Assembly: GCA_947504195.1 (NCBI GenBank)
Contig: CANNGN010000011.1
Coordinates: 1 to 64,000 of the forward strand
Reading direction: 5' to 3'
DNA from: an uncultured Vibrio sp.
Lineage (GTDB): Bacteria > Pseudomonadota > Gammaproteobacteria > Enterobacterales > Vibrionaceae
Length of the DNA: 64,000 nt
Part shown: positions 20,938-30,253 of the stretch, one piece after another
Position numbering within the stretch: position 1 is the stretch's first letter
Layout: the number at the start of each line of letters is the position of its first letter
The notes under the pieces: model-generated
Database searches by the model: none
Seen by the model: only the letters and a program-made list of their open reading frames with translations
Told to the model about the DNA's origin: nothing
Position numbers and translations under genes: made by a program

Positions 20938-22683
20938 ATGGCCGGACATATTCCTCGTACTTTTATTGATGATCTCCTAGCTCGACTTGATATTGTCGAC
21001 ATCGTAGACGCGCGGGTGAAACTTAAAAAGAAAGGAAAAAACTACTCTGCGTGTTGTCCATTCCATAACGAAAAAACCCCTTCATTTAGCGTTAGTCAGG
21101 AAAAGCAGTTTTATCACTGTTTTGGCTGTGGTGTACACGGTAATGCTATCGACTTTATTATGGAGTTTGAACGACTCGATTTTGTTGAAGCAATTGATGA
21201 ACTTGCGGGTGTATTGGGTATAGAAGTTCCTCGAGAACAACGCCCTGGAACTCGAGCAAATGACAACACACCAAGAGTGAGTAGTGATACCAAGCGATCA
21301 CTTTATGATCTACTTGAAAGTGCAGCTCAGTTTTATCGTCAACAATTAAAAAAACCGGCAGCGAAACAAGCTATTGATTACTTGAAAGCTCGCGGGGTTT
21401 CCGGAGAAATAGCTCAAAAATTTGGAATTGGATACGTCCCAGATGAGTGGGATTCTATTCGCCAACAATTTGCCACTTCTAAACAAAGCGAAGATATGTT
21501 GCTTGATGGCGGTTTGTTGATTGAAAATGATCGTGGTAATCGATACGACCGTTTTCGTGGTCGGGTTATGTTTCCAATTCGAGATCGTCGCGGCCGCGTG
21601 ATTGGGTTTGGAGGTCGAGTATTAGGAGATGGAACGCCTAAATATTTAAACTCACCTGAAACTCCAATTTTCCATAAAGGCAAAGAGCTCTACGGTTTGT
21701 ATGAAGTGTTGCAAACCTATCGTGAACCAAAGCAGATTTTGGTCGTAGAAGGGTATATGGATGTCGTCGCATTGGCACAATTCGATGTCGATTACGCCGT
21801 TGCTTCATTGGGTACGTCAACAACCGGCGATCATCTTCAGTTACTCTTTCGTCAAACCAATACTGTCGTATGTTGTTATGATGGGGACCGAGCTGGACGT
21901 GAAGCAGCTTGGAGAGCATTAGAAAATGCGTTGAGTTACCTCAAGAGTGGCAATATTCTCAAATTTTTATTTTTGCCTGATGGGGAAGATCCAGATAGTT
22001 ACATTCGCCAATATGGGCAAGAAGCATTTGAACAACAAGTTCAGGAAGCACAACCACTCTCTGTATACTTATTTAATCATCTCCTTCAACAAGTCGATGT
22101 TGGTAATAATGAAGGTAAAGCAGCATTAGAAGCGCTTGCATTGCCTCTTATTTTTAAGATTCCCGATGAATATTTGCAATCTCAACTTTTGAAATTGCTC
22201 GAACAAAAAACGGGAGTTTATAAAAAACCTGTTGTAAATAAAGAGGATAACCGAACACCTCAACCACATAGAGAAATAAAGCGGACACCAATGAGAGAAG
22301 TGATTGCTTTGCTTCTGCAAAATCCGAGCTATGCTCAAAGGGTACCGGATCTAAGCAGCGTAAGAACATTACCTATTCCAGGTCTCACTTTATTAATTGA
22401 GGTAGTTGAAAATTGTCGAAATTATCCCCATATAACAACAGGCCAGTTACTTGAGTACTGGCGAGGAAATAAAAACGAGCCTTTGGTATCTCGGCTAGCA
22501 AGCTGGGAGATACATATTAATGAAGAAAACCAAGAAGAGCTGTTTTTAGACTCACTAGATAAAATACTTGCACAGTGCATAGAAAAACAAATTGAAGATT
22601 TGCAGGCTAGAGAGCGAAGTGTCGGTTTATCATCCGATGAGAAAAGGGAGCTGTTAGCTCTAATGCTAGATTTAAAAGCGTAA
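20938..22683 (+). CDS. dnaG: DNA primase DnaG
   Basis: Makes the RNA primers for replication. The 581-residue protein has the N-terminal zinc finger (CPFHNEKTPSF...CFGC, residues 41-64). The TOPRIM catalytic core follows, with VVEGYMDVVALAQ near 270 and CYDGDRAGREAA near 312. The helicase-binding C-terminal domain comes last. Upstream of the ATG only AGG is present, a weak ribosome site consistent with low DnaG output. It lies between the attenuator and rpoD. Confidence 0.99.
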   Translation: MAGHIPRTFIDDLLARLDIVDIVDARVKLKKKGKNYSACCPFHNEKTPSFSVSQEKQFYHCFGCGVHGNAIDFIMEFERLDFVEAIDELAGVLGIEVPREQRPGTRANDNTPRVSSDTKRSLYDLLESAAQFYRQQLKKPAAKQAIDYLKARGVSGEIAQKFGIGYVPDEWDSIRQQFATSKQSEDMLLDGGLLIENDRGNRYDRFRGRVMFPIRDRRGRVIGFGGRVLGDGTPKYLNSPETPIFHKGKELYGLYEVLQTYREPKQILVVEGYMDVVALAQFDVDYAVASLGTSTTGDHLQLLFRQTNTVVCCYDGDRAGREAAWRALENALSYLKSGNILKFLFLPDGEDPDSYIRQYGQEAFEQQVQEAQPLSVYLFNHLLQQVDVGNNEGKAALEALALPLIFKIPDEYLQSQLLKLLEQKTGVYKKPVVNKEDNRTPQPHREIKRTPMREVIALLLQNPSYAQRVPDLSSVRTLPIPGLTLLIEVVENCRNYPHITTGQLLEYWRGNKNEPLVSRLASWEIHINEENQEELFLDSLDKILAQCIEKQIEDLQARERSVGLSSDEKRELLALMLDLKA

Positions 22684-22781
22684 CCCTTATCTTATAGTCA
22701 GCAATTTAGAAATTTGTTATCATACGTGGTTTGCATTTCGCATACTTATTCCGTCACCAGATATGAAGTTGGATACCGTCT

Positions 22782-24644
22782 ATGGATCAAAATCCGCAGT
22801 CACAGCTAAAATTACTTGTTATTAAAGGCAAGGAACAAGGCTATCTGACATACGCCGAAGTAAATGACCACTTACCTGCAGAGATCGTAGATTCTGAACA
22901 GGTAGAAGATATTATTCAGATGATCAATGACATGGGCATAAAAGTAGTTGAAACTGCTCCTGATGCCGATGATCTTGCTCTTAATGACGACACTGCAGTT
23001 ACTGATGAAGACGTAGCTGAAGCTGCTGCTGCTGCACTTTCAAGCGTTGAAAGTGAAATTGGCCGAACGACCGATCCCGTCCGCATGTATATGCGTGAAA
23101 TGGGTACTGTTGAACTTCTTACTCGCGAAGGCGAAATCGATATAGCAAAACGTATCGAAGAAGGGATCAACCAAGTTCAACGTTCTGTCGCTGAATACCC
23201 AGGAACCATTCCTTACATTCTTGAACAATTCGATAGAGTGCAAGCTGAAGAGCTTCGTCTTACCGATTTGATTTCAGGCTTTGTCGACCCTGATGCAGAT
23301 GAGACTGCAGCACCAACCGCCACACATATCGGTTCGGAGCTGACAGGTTCAAATCTTGCTGATGAAGATGACACTGAAGAAGATAAAGACAAAGATGATA
23401 CGGATGATGAGGACGATGAGGAAGAAGATACTGGTATCGATCCTGAATTCGCCGCAGAGAAGTTTAATGACCTTCGTTCTCGCTTCCAAAATTACCAACT
23501 AGCTCTCAATGAGCATGGTGATGGAAGTAAGCCATCGAAAGAAGCTTCTGAATTGGTATTGGACGCATTCCGTGAATTCCGTTTAACACCCAAGCAGTTT
23601 GATCATTTAGTTCGAAACCTTCGTACGTCAATGGATCGTGTTCGTACCCAAGAACGCTTAATTATGCGTTCTGTGGTTGAATACGCAAAAATGCCGAAAA
23701 AAGCATTTGTTCAAGCTTTTACAGGTAATGAATCAAGCGAAGAATGGTTAGATACTGTTTTAGCTTCTGATAAACCTTACGCTGAAAAAATTCGCCTCAA
23801 TGAGGATGATATTCGTCGTTCGATCCAGAAGCTAAAATCAATCGAAGAAGAAACTTCTTTAAAAGTCGTACGTATTAAAGACATCAGCCGTCGCATGTCA
23901 ATCGGTGAGGCAAAAGCTCGTCGTGCGAAAAAAGAGATGGTTGAAGCGAACTTACGTCTGGTTATTTCAATCGCGAAAAAATACACTAACCGCGGCTTGC
24001 AATTCTTAGATTTAATCCAAGAAGGCAACATTGGTTTGATGAAAGCGGTTGATAAATTTGAATACCGTCGTGGTTACAAGTTCTCGACTTACGCCACTTG
24101 GTGGATTCGTCAGGCGATTACTCGCTCCATTGCAGACCAAGCACGAACAATTCGTATTCCAGTTCACATGATTGAAACAATCAATAAACTGAATCGTATT
24201 TCTCGTCAGATGTTGCAAGAGATGGGCCGCGAGCCTCTGCCAGAAGAGCTAGCAGAACGCATGCAAATGCCAGAAGACAAAATTCGCAAGGTCCTTAAGA
24301 TTGCGAAAGAGCCAATCTCGATGGAAACACCGATAGGCGATGATGAAGATTCTCATCTAGGTGACTTTATCGAAGATACTACGTTAGAGCTTCCATTAGA
24401 CTCAGCAACAGCAACCAGTCTACATGTCGCGACACGTGATGTTCTTTCAGGTTTAACGCCACGTGAAGCTAAAGTTCTGCGTATGCGTTTCGGTATCGAC
24501 ATGAACACTGACCACACACTTGAAGAAGTGGGTAAACAGTTTGATGTTACACGTGAACGTATCCGTCAGATTGAAGCAAAAGCGTTACGTAAACTGCGTC
24601 ACCCTAGCCGCTCAGAAACTCTGCGCAGCTTCTTAGACGAGTAA
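22782..24644 (+). CDS. rpoD: Primary sigma factor RpoD (sigma 70)
   Basis: Housekeeping sigma factor. The 620-residue protein has region 1.1 at the N-terminus and region 1.2 [17 protein letters not shown] highly acidic non-conserved insert follows ([20 protein letters not shown], around residues 195-215). Region 2 is [20 protein letters not shown] and [17 protein letters not shown]; region 4 is [20 protein letters not shown]. Followed by a strong terminator and a tRNA. Confidence 0.99.
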   Translation: MDQNPQSQLKLLVIKGKEQGYLTYAEVNDHLPAEIVDSEQVEDIIQMINDMGIKVVETAPDADDLALNDDTAVTDEDVAEAAAAALSSVESEIGRTTDPVRMYMREMGTVELLTREGEIDIAKRIEEGINQVQRSVAEYPGTIPYILEQFDRVQAEELRLTDLISGFVDPDADETAAPTATHIGSELTGSNLADEDDTEEDKDKDDTDDEDDEEEDTGIDPEFAAEKFNDLRSRFQNYQLALNEHGDGSKPSKEASELVLDAFREFRLTPKQFDHLVRNLRTSMDRVRTQERLIMRSVVEYAKMPKKAFVQAFTGNESSEEWLDTVLASDKPYAEKIRLNEDDIRRSIQKLKSIEEETSLKVVRIKDISRRMSIGEAKARRAKKEMVEANLRLVISIAKKYTNRGLQFLDLIQEGNIGLMKAVDKFEYRRGYKFSTYATWWIRQAITRSIADQARTIRIPVHMIETINKLNRISRQMLQEMGREPLPEELAERMQMPEDKIRKVLKIAKEPISMETPIGDDEDSHLGDFIEDTTLELPLDSATATSLHVATRDVLSGLTPREAKVLRMRFGIDMNTDHTLEEVGKQFDVTRERIRQIEAKALRKLRHPSRSETLRSFLDE

Positions 24645-24661
24645 ATAACCATCAATCTGAA

Positions 24662-24690
24662 CAAAAGGTGAGCTCCGCTCACCTTTTTTG
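24662..24690 (+). terminator. Terminator of rpoD
   Basis: AAAAGGTGAGC/GCTCACCTTTT stem with a 2-3 base loop followed by TTTTTTG, 18 bases after the rpoD stop. Confidence 0.92.
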
Positions 24691-24787
24691 TATCGAATTG
24701 TTCTAAGTGAATAAAATCTAAACAGATTTAACCCATATTCTCTCTAGACACCCAACTCGGGTTCACCTATAATCGTTGACCTATTTG

Positions 24788-24864
24788 GGGCCTTTAGCTC
24801 AGTTGGTTAGAGCGTCCGACTCATAATCGGCAGGTCCTGGGTTCGAGTCCCGGAAGGCCCACCA
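24788..24864 (+). tRNA. tRNA with CAT anticodon, probably tRNA-Ile2 (lysidine type)
   Basis: A 77-nt cloverleaf with encoded CCA and CAT in the anticodon loop (CTCATAA). The acceptor stem GGGCCTT/AAGGCCC has C4-G69 and C5-G68, the base pairs the lysidine synthetase TilS looks for. The anticodon stem CGA/TCG resembles tRNA-Ile2 rather than E. coli elongator tRNA-Met. The equivalent gene after rpoD in Vibrio cholerae is usually labelled tRNA-Met and is the VSP-II insertion site. The tRNA call is certain; its amino acid is inferred. Confidence 0.9.
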
Positions 24865-24870
24865 AATTTT

Positions 24871-24907
24871 AAAAGGTTAGTATCCAATATGGCTACTAAC
24901 CTTTTTT
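24871..24907 (+). terminator. Terminator after the CAT tRNA
   Basis: AAAAGGTTAGTA pairs with TACTAACCTTTT, ending in six T residues, immediately after the tRNA CCA end. Confidence 0.9.
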
Positions 24908-25257
24908 CTTTCCTACTTTCCTTGCCCACATAAGCCATATCAACTTTGCTAACTAAACAACATATGTATCAACACACGATGTCAAAGATAAACGATAAAA
25001 CTCTATTCGACAGATCCACTAAAAACTATCTATAAATCGTCGTTTCTATGTTCAAGAATTGCGAAAAAATGAGACAAGAGAAACTTTTATCATGAGCTTT
25101 ACCAAAATTTAACTTAGCAAGGTTATTTAAAGATAACATTGAAATAGAACGGTAAAGTTAGTGAATATTTATCGAAGTCATACCGAAGCTCAACGTCACC
25201 AGAACGGCACCAGTCGACTGGAGCGAGCTCAGATTTAATTAATCGGAAATTCTCTTT
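24908..25257 (+). other. Gap downstream of the tRNA with no gene
   Basis: About 350 bp without a credible ORF. It is AT-rich and shows no second copy of the tRNA 3' end and no integrase. It presumably holds the promoter of the following glucan gene. Confidence 0.6.
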
Positions 25258-26793
25258 ATGAAATTAAAGTCATTTATCGCGATTCTGTTTTCTATCTCGA
25301 TATCATCTCAGGCAGCAGAAGAGTTACATCAAACTGAATTTACTTTCGAAGATTTAAAAGCACTCGCAAAAGCTTCGGCGGAAAAGCCATACTCTGCACC
25401 GGTTGTTCCCTCGAGGGAATTAATAGAAAAAATTGATTACGACCAACACTGGAAAATACGCTTTAAAGAAGATGAAAGCTTGTATGCTAGTGGGAAAAAG
25501 GCACCCATACAGTTATTTTACCCTGGCCGCTACTTCCCAGAACCGGTAAAAATCTATATCAGAGACGATAAGAATATCGCCGATGAAGTCCCTTTCAGTA
25601 ACGAATTTTTTGATATGCCATCCGATAGTCCTGCTCATGATTTACCTGAAGGATTCGGATTTGCAGGTTTTAGAATTATGCGACCAAATATGAAGCCTGA
25701 TTGGGTTTCTTTTTTGGGTGCATCCTATTTTCGTACCGATGGGCCAGAGGGACAATATGGGCTATCAGCACGAGGTATTGCCATAAATACAGGTATGAAT
25801 CAGCCTGAAGAGTTCCCTCGGTTTTCTGCGTTTTGGCTTGGTCCAGCAGAGCATAGAGGAGAGAGCTTGACAGTGTGGGCACTGCTTGAAGGGCCATCAA
25901 TAACTGGCGCATATCGCTTTGGTTTAGCCAAAGACAACAAAAAAGCCAAAGGACATGTTACGTCTGTTTCGGCTCATTTATATATGCGTGCCGATGTTGA
26001 ACGATTAGGGATAGCACCGCTAACCAGCATGTATTGGTACTCACAAAGAGACAAAACAATCGCTAAAGACTGGCGCCCAGAAATTCACGATAGTGATGGT
26101 CTCGCTATCCATACAGGGACTGGCCAACACATTTGGCGGCCACTGAATAATCCTCACTCGGTTTCAACCAACAGCTTTACTGATGAAAACCCAAAGGGAT
26201 TTGGACTGATTCAGCGAGATCGTAACTTCGACAACTACCAAGATGATGGCGTATTTTACAACAAGCGCTCTTCTGCGTGGATTAAACCTAATGGCGATTG
26301 GGGAAGAGGTGTTGTACAGCTCGTAGAAATTCCAACAAAAGATGAAACTTTCGATAATATCGTTGCCTACTGGGTACCAGAAAAACAAGCCCGTAAAGGA
26401 GAAGAGTTTTCCTTTTCTTATGACATCGAATGGCGCCCTGTTGATCCGAAATCAAAACAGTTAGCCAGTGTTTCTGATACCAGACAAGGGTTAGGCGGAA
26501 TTCCCGGTCAACCGATTCCTGAAGGTGTCAACAAAATGGTCATTGATTTTGAAGGACCTAGATTGAAAGGGCTCAATCGCGAAAGTGGCGTTAAACCCGT
26601 AGTAAAAGCGAGCAACGGTGAAATATTAGAACCTATCGGAGCTTACCCTATCGTAGGAACAAACAAATGGCGATTGGCCTTCGACTACAAGCAAGAAAAT
26701 AGCGACCCAGCTAACATCCAAGCGTATTTGATGCATGAAGACGAGGTTATATCTGAAACTTGGGTTAGTGATGTAACTGTAACTATTGATTAA
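25258..26793 (+). CDS. Periplasmic glucan biosynthesis protein of the OpgG/OpgD (MdoG) family
   Basis: The 511-residue exported protein has an N-terminal signal peptide ending near SSQAAEE. The MdoG family pattern follows: FTFEDLKALAKASAEKPY, IDYDQHWKIRFK, SFLGASYFRTDGPEGQYG, EEFPRFSAFWL, then GRGVVQLVEIPT and the C-terminal Ig-like domain. Family members shape osmoregulated periplasmic glucans made by OpgH. No opgH is adjacent, and I cannot tell OpgG from OpgD by eye. First gene after the tRNA insertion hotspot. A bidirectional terminator separates it from the convergent symporter. Confidence 0.9.
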   Translation: MKLKSFIAILFSISISSQAAEELHQTEFTFEDLKALAKASAEKPYSAPVVPSRELIEKIDYDQHWKIRFKEDESLYASGKKAPIQLFYPGRYFPEPVKIYIRDDKNIADEVPFSNEFFDMPSDSPAHDLPEGFGFAGFRIMRPNMKPDWVSFLGASYFRTDGPEGQYGLSARGIAINTGMNQPEEFPRFSAFWLGPAEHRGESLTVWALLEGPSITGAYRFGLAKDNKKAKGHVTSVSAHLYMRADVERLGIAPLTSMYWYSQRDKTIAKDWRPEIHDSDGLAIHTGTGQHIWRPLNNPHSVSTNSFTDENPKGFGLIQRDRNFDNYQDDGVFYNKRSSAWIKPNGDWGRGVVQLVEIPTKDETFDNIVAYWVPEKQARKGEEFSFSYDIEWRPVDPKSKQLASVSDTRQGLGGIPGQPIPEGVNKMVIDFEGPRLKGLNRESGVKPVVKASNGEILEPIGAYPIVGTNKWRLAFDYKQENSDPANIQAYLMHEDEVISETWVSDVTVTID

Positions 26794-26818
26794 GCCAATA
26801 TGTGCAGTATATAAAACA

Positions 26819-26851
26819 AAAATAGCCTACTTTTCAGTAGGCTATTTTATT
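26819..26851. terminator. Bidirectional terminator between the glucan gene and the alanine symporter
   Basis: AATAGCCTAC and GTAGGCTATT form a 10-bp stem flanked by A-run and T-run sides, between convergent genes. Confidence 0.88.
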
Positions 26852-26870
26852 GATAGGTACGGAAAGTTAT

Positions 26871-28373
26871 TTAGTGCGTACTCTCTAATGGCTTCCCATC
26901 CAGTTCCGGCTTTTCTTGTTCAGCCATCGCCTCATTGCGTTCTTTAATTTCTTTCCAAAGATCCGCATTTTTGATACCAAGCTTATCAGGGTCAAAAATT
27001 GGATTTAGACCTGCTTTTTTCTGAGCTTCGTAGTCTTTCAAACAAACTAATGCTGGCTTCTGTAAGATAAGAATGGCGACAATATTTAACCAAGCCATCA
27101 GACCAACACCAACATCGCCTAATCCCCATGCGACACCAGCACTATGTACAGTTCCATAACCAACCGATGCTAGAAACATCAACTTCATCAGTAACGTCAG
27201 CCAAGGGCGTTTCGTCGTACGGTTTATATAAGAGATATTAGAATCCGCCATGTAGTAATAAGCAAGCATGGTCGTAAATGAAAAGAATAATAGAGCTAAC
27301 GCAACGAAGCTTGCGCCAAACCCCGGTAGAGCAGACTCAACGGCAGCTTGAGTAAAACCAGGACCAGCACTTACGCCAGCCAGCCCTTCAACTAACATTG
27401 TTCCATCAGCCGCATGCACATTGTAGCTATTGGTTGCTAGCAGCATAAATGCCGTTGCAGTACACACAAACAGAGTATCAATATAGACAGAGAAAGCTTG
27501 TACATATCCTTGTTTTGCTGGGTGCGATACTTCTGCTGCCGCTGCTGGGTGAGGACCGGTACCCTGACCTGCTTCGTTGGAATACACTCCACGCTTAACA
27601 CCCCATTGAATAGCCATACCAATCATAGCGCCAAAACCAGCATCAAACCCGAAAGCACTATTTAAGATCAGCATGATCATTTCCGGAATCTTCGAAGCAT
27701 TCATAGCAACAATAACTACCGCGATGAAGATGTAAACAAGCGCCATAAATGGCACAACGACTTCGGCAAACGCTGCAATACGTCGTACACCACCAAAGAT
27801 AATAAACGCAAGACCAATAACAATTACCGCGGCGGTAATAACTGGAGAAATCCCCCACGCATTTTCCATACCTGAAGCAATACTATTGGCCTGAACACCC
27901 GGTAAAAATAATCCAGTCGCGATTGCAGTCGCTACCGCAAATACCCATGCATACCATTTCAGTCCCATTGCTTTTTCTATATAAAATGCAGGGCCACCAC
28001 GATACTGACCATTATCATCTTTCTCTTTGTAAATCTGACCGAGCGTCGATTCAACATAGGCGGTAGATGCTCCAAGAAAAGCAACCATCCACATCCAAAA
28101 GACAGCTCCTGGACCACCAAATGCGATTGCAGTTGCCACACCCGCAATATTACCAGTTCCAACTCGCCCCGAGAGTGACATAGCTAATGCTTGAAAAGAA
28201 GAGATACCTGCTGGAGACTTCTCTCCTTTAAACATCAGATGAAGCATCTCTTTAAATCCACGAACCTGCATGAATCGAGTTCTGATTGAAAAATACAATC
28301 CAGCTCCCAAACATAAATAGATCAGAGCTGGGCTCCAAATTATTCCATTTAAAAATCCTATTACGCTTTCCAT
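26871..28373 (-). CDS. Sodium:alanine symporter of the AGCS (AlsT/DagA) family
   Basis: Inner-membrane carrier that imports alanine or glycine with Na+. The 500-residue protein has about ten hydrophobic segments and the AGCS signatures: SFQALAMSLSGRVGTGNIAG near residues 59-78, GGPGAVFWMWM, and GVKRGVYSNEAGQGTGPHPA mid-protein. The charged tail (KEIKERNEAMAEQEKPELDG) is cytoplasmic. The next gene upstream on the same strand is alanine dehydrogenase, 367 bp away with its own terminator, so they are separate transcripts with a shared substrate. Confidence 0.95.
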   Translation of the reverse strand: MESVIGFLNGIIWSPALIYLCLGAGLYFSIRTRFMQVRGFKEMLHLMFKGEKSPAGISSFQALAMSLSGRVGTGNIAGVATAIAFGGPGAVFWMWMVAFLGASTAYVESTLGQIYKEKDDNGQYRGGPAFYIEKAMGLKWYAWVFAVATAIATGLFLPGVQANSIASGMENAWGISPVITAAVIVIGLAFIIFGGVRRIAAFAEVVVPFMALVYIFIAVVIVAMNASKIPEMIMLILNSAFGFDAGFGAMIGMAIQWGVKRGVYSNEAGQGTGPHPAAAAEVSHPAKQGYVQAFSVYIDTLFVCTATAFMLLATNSYNVHAADGTMLVEGLAGVSAGPGFTQAAVESALPGFGASFVALALLFFSFTTMLAYYYMADSNISYINRTTKRPWLTLLMKLMFLASVGYGTVHSAGVAWGLGDVGVGLMAWLNIVAILILQKPALVCLKDYEAQKKAGLNPIFDPDKLGIKNADLWKEIKERNEAMAEQEKPELDGKPLESTH

Positions 28374-28740
28374 TTTTCTTGTTACCTTAAAGTAGTTTTT
28401 TATATCGATATAGTTAATATAAACACTGCAAAAATAGCGCCATAATTCAAAACAACATCAAATACCACCAATAACGACATAAAAAGAAGTTTATATAACT
28501 ATAAAAATTCAAACTTAAGGATTGGATAATAATCTTCTACAACGAAACTAAGCTTCCTAATTAAATGCACCAATTCAAAGCAAAAACATGAAGATTTTTA
28601 TTTTTGCACCATTATTAATCATGATCACATTAGGTTCGTTTAATATTCAGAAATGAAAAAACCCAGCCACGAATATCAAATGGCTGGGTCTTGGGTTTTA
28701 TTAATCTTCTTATCTAAAAAGACGGAAGGAGATAGAAAGC
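28374..28740 (-). other. alsT upstream region and ald 3' region, no gene
   Basis: 367 bp without an ORF. It holds the ald terminator at its right end and must contain the symporter promoter in its AT-rich left part. No regulator site is clear enough to name. Confidence 0.55.
28658..28695 (-). terminator. Terminator of ald
   Basis: On the minus strand ACCCAGCCA pairs with TGGCTGGGT and is followed by TTTTTTC, about 45 bases past the ald stop. Confidence 0.9.
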
Positions 28741-29862
28741 TTAGTTACTCAATAGTGCTTCTTTAGGTGCTACATATTCAAGATTACGGCTTTCAGCAAC
28801 AGACTGATTCGTGATTTGACCACGGAATACGTTTAAGCCATTCAACAAGTGCTGATCATTCAGCAATGCATCTTTATAACCTTTGTCTGCTAACGCGACA
28901 ATATATGGCAACGTTGCGTTATTTAGAGCAAATGTAGAAGTTCGAGCAACGCCACCTGGCATGTTAGCGACACAGTAATGGACAACGTCATCAACGATAT
29001 AAATTGGATCTTGGTGGGTTGTTGCTTTTGATGTTTCTGCACAGCCGCCCTGATCGATAGCAACATCGACGATTACCGAACCCGGTTTCATTTTTTTGAT
29101 CAATTCACGAGTAATCAGTTTAGGCGCAGAAGCACCAGGAAGAAGTACTGAACCAACAACAACTTCTGACGTCGTCGCATGTTTTTCAATACTATCCGCT
29201 GTCGAATAAACCGTTTTAATACGACCTTGATAAATAGCATCCACTTCACGTAATGCATCAGTATTTCTATCTAGAATGACGACCTCAGCACCAACACCAA
29301 CGGCCATTTGTGCTGCGTTACGTCCAACAACACCAGCACCAATTATCGTTACTTTAGCAGGCTCAACTCCCGGAACACCACCAAGTAACATGCCGCAACC
29401 ACCATGAGATTTTTCTAATGATGCCATTGCCGCTTGAATCGCCATACGTCCAGCAACTTCAGACATAGGAGCGAGCAAAGGAAGAGTTTTCTTATCGCTT
29501 GTTACTGTTTCGTAAGCAATACATACGGCTTTGCTTTTAATTAAGTCTTCGGTTTGTTCTGCATCAGGGGCAAGGTGTAAATAGGTAAATAAAATTTGAT
29601 CTTCACGTAACATCGCACGCTCAACGGCTTGTGGCTCTTTTACTTTTACGATCATTTCACTTTCTGCAAAGACAGTTGCAGCATCTGGAGCAATGTCCGC
29701 ACCAGCATCAAGGTAATCTTGGTCGCTAAAACCAATTCCTATTCCAGCAGATGTTTCGATCAAAATACGGTGACCACGGCCACTCAATTCTTTAACACTC
29801 GCAGGTGTCATTCCAACACGGTATTCGTGATTTTTAATTTCTTTAGGTACGCCAATTAGCAT
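28741..29862 (-). CDS. ald: Alanine dehydrogenase
   Basis: NAD-dependent oxidative deamination of L-alanine to pyruvate and ammonium. The 373-residue protein starts [20 protein letters not shown]. It has the catalytic-loop Lys in VKVKEPQ, the His in YLHLAPD, and the Rossmann motif [33 protein letters not shown] and the [21 protein letters not shown] end are also typical. Start chosen at the ATG with GGAG upstream; a TTG four codons earlier is part of that site. Next to the alanine symporter, giving an uptake-catabolism pair. Confidence 0.97.
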   Translation of the reverse strand: MLIGVPKEIKNHEYRVGMTPASVKELSGRGHRILIETSAGIGIGFSDQDYLDAGADIAPDAATVFAESEMIVKVKEPQAVERAMLREDQILFTYLHLAPDAEQTEDLIKSKAVCIAYETVTSDKKTLPLLAPMSEVAGRMAIQAAMASLEKSHGGCGMLLGGVPGVEPAKVTIIGAGVVGRNAAQMAVGVGAEVVILDRNTDALREVDAIYQGRIKTVYSTADSIEKHATTSEVVVGSVLLPGASAPKLITRELIKKMKPGSVIVDVAIDQGGCAETSKATTHQDPIYIVDDVVHYCVANMPGGVARTSTFALNNATLPYIVALADKGYKDALLNDQHLLNGLNVFRGQITNQSVAESRNLEYVAPKEALLSN

Positions 29863-30253
29863 TGCTATCTCCAAAATAAGGTGTGATTAATAAAACCAAC
29901 GCAATTAAAAGATAAATAAACCACAAAATCAACACTAACATAGTGATATGAACTGGGTATTTTTGGTGCAAGCAGTGTAACAAACCTAAAAATTAAAAAA
30001 ATATGAACAAAAACACCACTTAAAATTTAAATTTAAGTGTCTATTACTAATTATGGGGCAAAAAAAAGATGCTCTTTATTTGTACATTTATCAATACGCA
30101 CGATTCTAGTGCACTGTAGAATGAGTTAGAAAAAGGAAAAGTGAGTAGCTAAAAAAGTAGGAAAGGAATGCGAGTTTTAAGGTGTCGATCCAAAAAAATA
30201 GGCACTCCATTGCAAGAGTGCCTAACTATCATAACGAAGAAGAAAGAGTGCGT
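29863..30253. other. Gap between betA and ald with no gene
   Basis: 391 bp. The left end holds the betA terminator. The rest is A/T-rich and presumably carries the ald promoter. I see no convincing operator. Confidence 0.55.
30193..30224 (-). terminator. Terminator of betA
   Basis: AGGCACTC/GAGTGCCT 8-bp stem. On the minus strand it is followed by ATTTTTTTGG, 30 bases after the betA stop. Confidence 0.9.
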
